Shown here: positions 13,385 through 23,030 of the stretch, one piece after another
Layout: the number at the start of each line of letters is the position of its first letter
Position numbering within the stretch: position 1 is the first letter of the stretch
NCBI RefSeq assembly: GCF_036370855.1
Contig: NC_088099.1
Span: forward strand, 23,775,501-23,839,500
DNA length: 64,000 bases
Direction: 5' to 3'
From: Dromaius novaehollandiae
Taxonomy: Eukaryota > Chordata > Aves > Casuariiformes > Dromaiidae
Program-made: the position numbers and the translations under genes
The notes under the pieces: model-generated
Told to the model about the DNA's origin: nothing
Database searches by the model: none
What the model saw: the letters and a program-made list of their open reading frames with translations, nothing else

Positions 13385-13500
13385 TAAGGAAACTGGAATA
13401 TTTATTTTTTTCCTAAAGAATGAGAAAAATGTGAACATTTTCCACAAAAAGTCATTTTCTGTTCTTTTATGGGAAAAGACCTTGAACTGAAACATTTTAC
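13385..13500. repeat. Possible AAAATTTTCA-type ancient repeat
   Basis: The phrases 'aaaaatgtgaacattttcc' and 'acaaaaagtcattttctg' resemble an A/T-rich, self-complementary sauropsid repeat in which GAAAATTTTC and CATTTTG motifs alternate on both strands. A similar but longer stretch is at 30110-30450. Low-complexity drift could give the same look, so the call is tentative. Confidence 0.25.
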
Positions 13501-13727
13501 CTTCTCAGAAGAAAATTAAGATCTCAGTAGTTTTCCGAGCATAAATATGGAAACTGTAATGTTCTTGAAACATTACAGTAAAAAAGGCTCTGAAAGAGAA
13601 CAGGGCACAACTGTGCCCTTTTGTGGGGAGGTCTATGAAAAAAATCATCTATTCCAGTCCTCCTTTTTTGTCCTTCGATTTGTTGCAGGGAGGCCAAGAT
13701 ATTATTTCCTTGATTATGTCACGGGAA

Positions 13728-13885
13728 AACCCAAGGAGCACGTCCTCGGTGTTCCCAGAGCGCCGCGGGAGCCGGGTGAGCGCAGGGGGGACCCTCCCGG
13801 CCCGTGTCTCCGCAGCGTTCAGTGCAGGCGAGAGCAGCTGCAGCCGCGGCGGCCGGGAGCTGCTGCGAGCCGGGGAGCTGACAAA
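13728..13885. promoter_or_regulatory. Small CpG-rich patch
   Basis: About 160 bases contain 19 CpG dinucleotides by my count ('agcgccgcgggagccggg', 'gcagccgcggcggccggg'), in sharp contrast to the CpG-poor DNA on either side. A pyrimidine-rich stretch ending 'tttgttgcag' precedes it at 13669-13688, and 'ccgggtgagcgc' and 'caaaggtaaaat' inside and after it resemble splice donors. Two plus-strand frames (13547-13912 and 13623-13919) and one minus-strand frame (13649-13906) are open across it, which is expected in GC-rich DNA. It could be an unmethylated promoter fragment, a first exon of a non-coding transcript, or a GC-rich relic. I do not recognise the encoded peptides. Confidence 0.4.
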
Positions 13886-14126
13886 GGTAAAATTAATGGC
13901 AGACACAGATAAAAAATGATCTTTTAGATCTAATTATAGAGTCTGATTATAGGCTTAAATATGAAAGGCTTTCACACAAACTCATGTATATGATAGGCTT
14001 ATGTAATTAGATATTGTAGAAGACATAGATTAATAGTAATAAAGGCCATTTTAGAAAGGCCAGCTAAAATTACCAAGAAAACGAATTGAGAGAGGAAGAA
14101 TAGAGGCACTGATGAAGAATCTATCC

Positions 14127-14178
14127 AAAAAAAAAAAAAAAAAAAAAAAAAGGAAAGAAAAGAAAAGAAAAGAAAAGA
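14127..14178. repeat. A25 run followed by (GAAAA)n
   Basis: Twenty-five A residues (14127-14151) are followed by a GGAAA start and several GAAAA units to about 14178. The structure fits either a simple repeat or an expanded poly-A tail. I see no polyadenylation signal or gene-derived body immediately upstream, so no retrocopy is claimed. Confidence 0.9.
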
Positions 14179-14543
14179 TGTCCTGTCCTTCATCTGGCTA
14201 ACACTGAGGGAGATAAAAAAGTACTAATATCAAAATGGTGATCTGCTAAGATAAACATAATAAATCCTATAGTTTTTAGGAAACAAAATGAGCTCCAGCT
14301 GGTACCACATATAGTGAAAAGTATCTCTTTATGCCACTGTGGACAAAAAGAAGTTGGTCCTGCAAGTTTGTTTTACATTTATAGGGCCTTCACCAACAGT
14401 ATATTTTCTCATTAAGACCGAGACATTTGTTAAAGCTGTACTAGAATTACTTACCTACATGGCAGAGACTCTGTAACTAGGGGAAGGATGGATTGGAAAT
14501 GCAAGAAATGCCAGGCTTAGGGGATCCAGACCCCTCAGTCTTT

Positions 14544-15045
14544 GCCATAGAAACGTAGTACTGGAAGATTCCTCAAGGTTCATACAGTCTGTTCATCATC
14601 CCAAAGACAAAATCAGTAATAGCCATGTCATTCCTGAGAAAGGTTAGTTTAACTTGTCCTTAGAGACCTCCAATAGCAGAGATTTTGCAGCTTTCCTTGG
14701 CAATCTATTCCATTCCAGCTTCAACCATTAGATGTATTTTTTAACATTTGTGATGAAGCTTTTTGCTGCAGTTTAACTCCATTACTTCTTTTCCTAAGAA
14801 CTCCTGCTTAGATTTCTCCCTTCTTTGCTGCAGTCATGTTGAGGACAATTATTTATTCCCTTATTGTTTGGGTTAGACAATCCCTGTTCATTGCTCTTTC
14901 CTCATATATCACATTTTCTAGACATCGATCATGCTGGAGGATCTTTTCTGGATCAGCTGTAGTTGATCCACATCTTTCTTTCAATATGCTATCCAAAACC
15001 CTACATGATACACCACATAAGGCCTCACCCAGGCTCAGAACAGTA
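14544..15045 (-). mobile_element. CR1 LINE 3' fragment, minus orientation
   Basis: The plus strand opens with the reverse complement of a CR1 tail ('catagaaacgtagtactgga', then 'gattcctcaaggttcata'). It continues through 'agagacctccaatagcagag', 'cctgctgcagtttaactcc'-like text and 'gatccacatctttctttcaa', to 'ataaggcctcacccaggctc'. These blocks appear in the right order and at roughly the right spacing for the reverse complement of the last 500 bases of CR1 ORF2 plus its 3' UTR. The element is 5'-truncated, as most CR1 copies are, and ends where a plus-strand CR1 tail begins at about 15046. Substitutions and small indels have destroyed the frame. Confidence 0.75.
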
Positions 15046-15157
15046 GGTTCTGAGTAGAACAGTGGAACAGAACAGGTTTGTCTGGCTGCCCTACGCAGGA
15101 TGTTGGCCTTGAGACCTCCTTCCAGTCTGACTTATTCTACAGTTCTATGACTCTGTG
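15046..15157 (+). mobile_element. CR1 LINE 3' terminus, plus orientation
   Basis: The segment 'gatgttggccttgagacctc', 'cttccagtctgacttattct', then 'acagttctatgactctgtg' matches the extreme 3' end of CR1 ('GTTGGACTAGATGACCTC..CCTTCCAACCT..ATTCTATGATTCTGTG'). The terminal 8-bp-like units 'ttctatga' and 'ctctgtg' mark the 3' end near 15157. Only about 100 bases are recognisable. It directly follows the minus-strand CR1 at 14544-15045, so two truncated copies meet at their 5' ends. The exact junction cannot be fixed by eye. Confidence 0.6.
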
Positions 15158-15324
15158 TTTTCCTCCAGTTATGTTCCTATTTTTAAACCCTTGTATGCTA
15201 TTTATCTATTGCACAATAAAATGGCATTTCTTATTCACACGCAGCTTGTGATCCATGTCTAAAGTTAGCTCGAACTTGTTCTTCTCATGGCTGCATTTCT
15301 TTGAAGTGTAATGCCTGTTAGTAA

Positions 15325-15425
15325 GGCTAGTTCAGTCAGAGCTTTAGCCTCAGGAGATCTGGGCTATATGTCTAACTTTAAAGCAGACAGAGTTCCTCCC
15401 CTGAAGCAAGTCACTTGTGCTCTAA
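15325..15425 (+). repeat. MIR-like ancient SINE fragment
   Basis: The phrases 'cctcaggagatctgggctat' and 'ctgaagcaagtcacttgtgc' resemble the central and 3' parts of MIR-class SINEs ('AGTCAGGAGATCTGGGTTC..CTTGGGCAAGTCACTTAGC'). The order and the spacing of about 60 bases fit. The A- and B-box part and the tail are not visible, so the identification rests on these two blocks. Confidence 0.35.
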
Positions 15426-15949
15426 ATGACTAATTTCCTTAAAAATTGATATTGTGATTTACCTTTGCTCTTACAGGGTGAACTAAGAAGAAAATCATTA
15501 ACTAATGCAGAATGTCCACTGCAAAAATGTCCCCCTTTTCTCAAGCAATTTGCTATTTCGTCTTGTGTGAGGGGAGCAAAGGAATTCAGCAGCAGACAGT
15601 GACAAAGGTGACTCAGGCTGCTGCATTAGCCTTGTTTTCTCTCTCCAGCAGAGAGTTTGCAGCCAGTTAATGTTATCCCCAAAACAAACACCATTTAGCT
15701 CGACATTTGATGGCCAGCATTCCAATTTAGCCTTATGAGTAAAGAAAAAGGTCTGTACTCAAGATTTTCCATTTCAAAAGGAAATATTTTGACTAAGAGA
15801 ACTATTTAAGAAAGTTGACAGAACAGAAGGCCATAAGGAAAGTAAAACGAGTTCCATATTTCTCTGTATCTCTGAGACAAAAATGTCTGGAATACGTATA
15901 CCAACCTAGAGGAAAAAAGTTTGAAGAGAAAGGCCACAGACCTAATTTA

Positions 15950-17770
15950 GATGGATAATCACATGAAAGGAAATATTAGGACTCAGCAAAATGACGATTA
16001 GAAAAGGAAGAAAGAAGTGATCAGTAAAGAAAACTAAGGTGTTGAAAAGTATTAAGATAGAATGAAATTCACCCAAAAGTGAAACAGATTTAGATCTGTC
16101 AAAGAAAAAGGAGAAAAATAGCAAAGGATTCATATAATTAAAGAGGAAAAGTAGCTGGCTGCAATACATCGAGACTGGGACAGTGACTAAAGATAGTCTA
16201 GGCACGCTCTAAACATAGATGAATAAAAGTCCTCAGTTTTCAATAAAGACATGCTAAAAACCTTTCCAAGATTTTGAAAAAATTAATTGCAATAAAGACT
16301 TTTGACAAGCTCATAAAATGAGGGGTTATACCAGAGGACTGGAGAGCAGGAAATATAGTATCTATTTTTAGGAAAGGCGGGGGGAGAAGAAAAGTGATCC
16401 TTGCAACTACACACCAGTTAATAATGGTCTCAGAAGGATGGAAGTCTTCCAAGAATGAAATGTAGGAGTAGTGTTATCAAAGACACAGAGGTCTTTGAAA
16501 GAGATGAAGATTTATCAGGCTAGGGGAGAGAGATTAGGGGGTCCCATCTCCTCCCTCCCAGCAGTACTGACTGCTGTTACCAGGTGGTGCATGTCGCATG
16601 GTGGAAGAGCTCTTTCTTTGCTGTACAAATACATCATCCAGAACATTGTTGTTCCCAATCCTGTAGAGGGAAAATAGGATAAAAGTCAGCAAGAGATTCC
16701 CAGGTGTTTCTGATATCCTAAAAGTAGATATCATCAGAATAAGCTATTATTTTCCTTCAACAACTTATTTTTCCAGGCAAATGGTGTGCAGTTATCTATC
16801 TGATCATCACCAAAGTCCTTTGTATAGGACCAAAGAAGCATTATATGGACTAGTGCTGATTAGAGCAGAACCTTAAGGAAGGTAGGAAATGAACCAAAAG
16901 GGGGGTGGCAAAAGTTGATCTTGATGGAAGAAGTAGGATACTGGTGGGAACTTTAGTATCAGCTGCAGCATGGATCTGGCTTGATATTTTGTTAATGACC
17001 CTGACATGAAAAGCAGGAGTATGCTGATGACATTTTCTGATCACATGAAACTAAAAAGAATTGTCAGTGCAGGGAGAACCATGATGACCTTGAGGACTGG
17101 AGTCAAAGAGCTGGCATGACATTTAATAGTGTAAATGGCAAAGTCATGCACTTTTAAGCTAAAACTAAAAAATTTTGCCAGAAGTTAAGTTTTGGAAACT
17201 GTTGGAAGTATAGTGGCTTTGGAAACTGCTGAGGAAGAGATAAGTGTGGGTATTCCAGATTATTAGAAACTCCGTAGAAGTGTCTGCTGTGAGGAAGACA
17301 TGCAGAAAAGAAAAGGGATGAATTGTTTACAATATATTCAGGAGAAACAGTGACTCATCAGTGTCTGGGCACTGGTAAGACCTTGTCTGGAGTACTCTGG
17401 CTGGTCCTGGTAACTCCTGAGCAGGACCAGTGGCTGCACACTGAACGGCTATAAAGAAAGTCTCCTGGGGAGATAGTCAGGGAATAAAAGCCTGAGACTT
17501 AAAGCATTTGACTTGCATAGTCTAGTGATATGAAGGCTGAGGTGGAACGGGATTGCTCTCTATGAGCACTGGGGCTGGAAGGGGAGGAACAGGGAAGGAA
17601 AGAGCTATGTAAGTTAACAAGCATTACCAGTCTATGAGCAATACTGAGCTGACAATAAACTTAGGCTGGAAACTAGCAGGGTCTTCTGCCATCAGAACAA
17701 TGATCTTCTTGAATCCCTTTCCTATAGAAATAGCAGGAACAAAAAAACCTCTGAGACATTCCAAGGATCC
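15950..17770 (+). mobile_element. CR1 LINE, long decayed ORF2 (reverse transcriptase) to 3' region
   Basis: This is the longest CR1 remnant in the window. 'attcatataattaaagagga' near 16130 and 'cctcagttttcaataaagac' near 16231 match CR1 sequence upstream of the RT domain. At 16325-16381 the plus strand reads PEDWRAGNIVSIFRKG, matching the conserved CR1 RT block PEDWRKANVVPIFKKG. A motif resembling the RT catalytic box (YADD) is encoded at 17020-17031, about 650 bases downstream, close to the spacing expected in CR1. Further on, 'cactggtaagaccttgtctg', 'gattgctctctatgagcac' and 'aggctggaaactagcagg' continue the ORF2 and 3' consensus in order. Many stops and frameshifts interrupt it, and the part at about 16450-16900 is poorly recognisable. 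It is non-functional. Confidence 0.7.
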
Positions 17771-20594
17771 ATTCTGTCCTATTTCTATTTGGATCAACAT
17801 TCACTTTGTGGATTAATCAAACATTTTCATTTCCAATGGCAAACAAGATGAGTGCAATAACGCCTAAATAATTATGAGAATTCTCATAAATAGCATAAGG
17901 CCTTTCCACACGAAATTACGAAGAAAAATTCATCTGGTCACCATGCCTTTCCTTTAGGCTGCTGGATAGCCATGGAAGTTGCACATTTAATATCTAATGT
18001 ACTTACTTTAAATACAGCCCATCTGTGACTTGCAAATTAGCAATTAACTGTAACAGCCTGACATATCTAAGGTGCAGTGCTAAGTCTCCACAGTTGTACA
18101 AGCGTGCTCCAAATTGTGTCCTGCAGACCCGATCCTCTGGCATCCAGACTGGAGGAGCTACTGGAGGTCAGCGTGACACTCTCCTTCCCTGTTCCTATGA
18201 GTGTCCTACTAAATGTATGCCTGGATATGAGTGGAATATGCACACAGACACAGAAGCCAGGGAGCAAACCTGAATCTCCCAGTTCAGATTTATGTGAAGA
18301 CAGAGAGGAAGGATGATCTGAGAACTAACATGGCTCTGAAGAGGTTTTACACAATTCCTCTATCACACATCTTCTCTTTAATCTTGGCCAAGTTCCTTCA
18401 GCTGACTCTCTGTAAGCTGGTTGAGGAAATCATCCCAGCTTATAGCATACAGGCAGGAGGAAAGAGCACATTAATGACCACAGGAAGAGGGACATGTTTC
18501 AATGTCAGAGGGAAGAACCACATATAGTTAAGTTTCACGTACACAAATGTCACAGTACTAGGCAGACCCATTTGTTTGTCAGTAACCATACATTAACTAA
18601 ATCTCTACTGAAATATAAAGAAAATGGTATAAAGGATAAAATCTTAGCTCCAGAAAAGGTAGCAGGAGTTCGGCTATTCACATGACCGGGCTAGAGGGTT
18701 TAATTCTACATTTACAGAAGAGAACATTTCACAGAACCTGGACTTATGCTGTAGAGTGTATGTTTTTTGTGTGGGTCCTCCAGCGTATAAACTACTCTGG
18801 CTTTGCCCAGGCTAATTACAGTTCTGAATTACCCCCAGCTATGTAGGAACCTCTCGGAAAAAGAGTATCCCTCCAACTTTTCTTTGGGAAAGCAAAAGTA
18901 GTGCAAGCCTTTGGAAATTCAGTGCAAGTCCTTGGAAGCTACTTGTCCTCTCTTCTTGATTAGAGCAGCATTGCAAGTGCACCTGCTGTGGTCTGAGACC
19001 TGGTGGACTGGGAGGTTTAGAAAGCTGCAGGGCATCACAGAAAATAGATTTAGGCAGCTCTGTTGAGAACCCAAGTGTTGGAGAGTGAGGGCTGATTACT
19101 TTATTCTAGCAAGGCCTCCCTAAATAAACAGTTTTTTTCTTTCCATCTCCTGTCCTAAATGAGTTCCTTGGGCATCCTGCAGAATGCTAACTGCTGACTG
19201 ACAAACGTTACGGCACCAAACGTGCTGCCCCCACAGCTGCCTGCCGCGGCACAGAGTCCTTCAGCAAATTCAGGTCTGCTCTTCAGTTGTTTTCCTTTCC
19301 TGCAAAGACTGGCTGTGAATCTTAATAACTTACTTCAGATAGAGAAGGATTCTCAGTCTTTCTTCCCCTAGTTAATTCCAACATGCGTGTTAATATGGGA
19401 TGAGCTCAACTACAAATCAGCTGTTTTTCCAACCTAAAGCAAACCAAAAGGTTTTGAACACATTGCCTGCAGGTTTACATGAGAAGATCTCTTTTGCACT
19501 TACCTCTCAGCATTTAAAATTCATCAGGTCCTTAATGCATCCTCTGATTTTGTGATCCACATGGTTCTGAGAGAAACAAAAAAGCACTGCAGAAGTTGAT
19601 TCCTTATTTCTCTTCTGGCCTCCCTTCTTCTCAATCCACAACAAAGCAGCAAAAAAGATAACATAGGAATTATGTTCCATTTGTTTTATTATCGTGCCTC
19701 AAACACATTACACTGCTGAGAGCATAAGATGTCATCTCTGACATGAATAAGTTAAGATAGGGGAGAGAAATATATATAAAATGCAGCCAAAAGGAACAAG
19801 CTATCAAGGGCATATTACTTACTAGTAACTAACAAGTTTGGTAAAGGTTTGTCTTTATGGTAGTGGTGTAGATCAGGTCAAGTTCTGTGGCCTTTAATGT
19901 TTCTCTGCAATGCAAAGGCCACCAGCTCCAAAAAATGTTGGTAGGATCCCCATCAAACCATACAGACCGATTCTGAGATTTAAAGTCTCCTTCTGCTGTT
20001 TCGGTAGGCAGATATTTCAGCTGGGGCCATAGAACCAAAAATGTAGAAATAAGAAATGTTCATATGTAGAAGATTAAAGTACTAGAGCACATGTTAAATA
20101 GTTTCAAGGCTTGAGCTTTTAAAATACTTATGTATAGGCTATTAATATTAATAGTAGTGACTAGTTGTGCTTCTACAAGAACTTCCTCATGGATCATGCT
20201 GACTTATTATTCAATGAATTTACCCTTAATCTACACACAGAATCACTGCTGTAAACACTGTCATTGACACAAATGCTGGTGGAATGATTAATAGTCATGA
20301 GACAGGAGAGCCAAGTATTTTAATTAAAGAAAAAATGTATCCAATATGTGTGTGAGTGTATGCTTGGATGTAAAACAGAGATAGCTATTGAAGGAGAATG
20401 TACAACTTCCTGGTAAATTCGTAACTTCCCAGGCTAAGAGACAGGGTCTGTAGTCCAAGCACTCTTCTGGACCATCCTGTCTCTAGTCTTCTATACAGGG
20501 GCACAGCTTTGACAAAAGAACAGAGGAGTGCCCTGCCAAATTAGAGTATAGTCAGAAGAGTAGTTTCCCAAAAAACAGAAAAATTGGATTTGAA

Positions 20595-20620
20595 CCCCCC
20601 CCCCCCCACACACACACACA
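20595..20620. repeat. C13 run plus (AC)n microsatellite
   Basis: Thirteen C residues (20595-20607) run directly into six and a half AC units ending at 20620. The compound tract is likely polymorphic in length and prone to assembly error. Confidence 0.9.
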
Positions 20621-22919
20621 TTGACTAGGAGTTAATCATTTGCTTCCAAGAGAAGCGGCTGAACACTGGGCTGCAATGGAAGAGGAAGGTATCTCCAGCT
20701 CTAGTTTTAACTTGTGGGCATCTTCCCTTTGGACCAAAATTTTTCTACTTCTGTGGCCACTTTCAGGTTAGCAAGCCCAACTTTTTCCATCCAAGGTATG
20801 AACTGTGCCTCCCTTCTGTAAATTTAGAAAGTCCACTTGGGCTGCCCTTGGATTTAGAAACCATGCTATGGGCTTAAAGTAAACAAATTGCTGATCTCCC
20901 TGTGGCAATGCTGAGGCACAAAGGACAAACATCACCTCTTAAAGAAGTGACAGAGTGTAAAAAGAGGGTCGTGATTTTATTTTTGAACATAACATAGGTA
21001 AGGATAATCATGAAAGCCTGCATTCCGTTCTGATATCCACATATTTATAAGTTGGTCTAAAAGAGGACACAGAGAAGATCCATGCAGCGATTTGAAAGCT
21101 GCAAAAAATACTTGCAGAACCTCTTTGTACTCAGCAGCAAGAGAAATAAGGTAACTTGTCTGTACAGTATAAATACATCATCACAAACAGAGGATGCTGC
21201 ATACTAAAAGGTTGTTTAAGAGCTAGCAGAGAAATAGCTTACCTGTATGTTTTGTGAATTTATGAAATTAGGTTTTATGTACTAAACTACTAGATACAGT
21301 ATAATTTGATGAGGCAATAGCACTAGCAATGCTATGGAATTGGCATCTCAACTTGGGTTCTGCCACCCTCTCTTGGCCAACACTAATAATTTTTTGAACT
21401 GTGGGTTTGAGTTTGTGTAGTTGCAAGTTTTTCCATCCATATAATTTTCAGGAAAGATCTTTATTTGCTGGAGTCAGCTATCAGTGCCTGGTATCCTTTA
21501 CCTTACCCTCAGAGAAGTTTGATGGTAGTATGAGCTAGTCTGTATATAATACTTTCAGAGCTTTGCGTGACATGTGCCACACAAGCATAAAGAACATTTT
21601 TTACACAGCAAACTGTGACCACTTGGCCTTAGACCAGCGTACTGCTAGCCCTGAATAACTCTCGTGAAGCCTTCTGTCTTTTCTCCTGACATCAGCATGC
21701 TCTTGTTCTTATCCACATTTTCTGCCAAAATGCTTTCAGGAAATATGAGTGTTTGTATCTTGTGACCCCCTTCAGTTTAGCACAAACTGAATCATGCTGT
21801 ATAGTTCAGCTGAGTAATAAAATATAATCTGATTGGCAGGGGGTTTTAGAGTGGGCCACATCATTACAGATCCTCTTTTAACCCAGCTTAACAAGTTGTT
21901 CCTGAGAAGTTATTTATGCTAGCTGTCAACATCTTGTTGAAATTACAGCGATCAAATCTCTGTTAGATCCTAATCTTATTCTTCTTACTCCTGCCTCAAG
22001 TATCTGAGAGTCTTATATAAGCAATATCAGTTTTTGTCAGCAAAATGATTTGTTTGACATAGATCATTCGCTGAAAGACACAACAACGTATTTTTTAAAT
22101 ATCTACAATAATTATTAGCATGAGATAAGTATGGAATAAATAGTAGGCAATAGTGAGTCATGGAGCATTGAAAGTCTGAACTGTTGCTGTGTTGAGCATG
22201 CTGATCCATACACAAAACAAGAATGTATTTCACAATTACAAAAACGCAGCAATGTGCTCCCAGGTGAATAGATGTCACAGCAGCAAATCATTAGTCAGAG
22301 ACTGATGTTCTTGTTGTGTTCTGGTGAGACCTTACTAGCTAGCAGAGCGCCAGACCCACCTTCATCTTATGAAGTTATAAGAGTTCTTTTATTATGCCTC
22401 TTGATGCTGGGAACTGGGGAGGGAAAAGCTATATATTATCTGTCAGGCAGATTCCAGCACAACTTGAACAGGCCTCTGACTTTAGAAATTCTCATCCTTA
22501 AAGGATGTGTTGTCTCCTGCTTTTATCTTCTCCAGATCTCCAGTGCTAAACACTTGTGCAACTCAATTATGCCATGCTGTTTACATTCCAGTGGAGGGTG
22601 AAATTGCTTGAATGTATTTGCAGACTAGTTTACAAGGATGCTATGAAGCTTAATTAAGGCTCGAATGATGTTTGGAGTGTCACTTGAAAAACAGTAAAGA
22701 AGTTTAGAGTGTTATTTGGAGCATGTGAATCATTTTTTAGTAGTGGGAAGCTTAATATTTTAGGCTTAAGAAATATTTGAATTAAAATGCACCACCCCCA
22801 TAGTTCAAAATTATTCATTTAATGTGTTATCTGTCTCTTGAGCCATTTGTGAATGTGAGCACATTTCATTCATGCAAGGGAATGTGAATGCAAGTTTGAT
22901 TGTAAATGTAGGTTCTTAA

Positions 22920-23030
22920 AGATAACAGGTCTGATTCTCAGCTCAGATCAGTGAGGCATTTCCTCTAGTAAGAATAATTTTAAGCTCAATGCACCGTATA
23001 TTTGTGTAAGAATGGAGCCACCTGGTGTAT
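22920..23030. repeat. Possible short amniote repeat (GGTCTGATTCTCAGCTCAGTTACACC family)
   Basis: The phrase 'caggtctgattctcagctca' is the usual opening of a short sauropsid repeat whose interior contains 'GTGTAACTCCATTG..ACACCTGGTG'. Here 'tttgtgtaagaatggagcca' and 'cctggtgta' follow in order near 23000-23020. The match is patchy and may be fortuitous. Confidence 0.25.

Noticed and set aside
17020..17031. A YADD-encoding motif that could suggest a reverse-transcriptase gene
   Set aside because: It lies in a stop-riddled CR1 remnant and is followed by a stop after three codons. It is transposon debris, not a gene.
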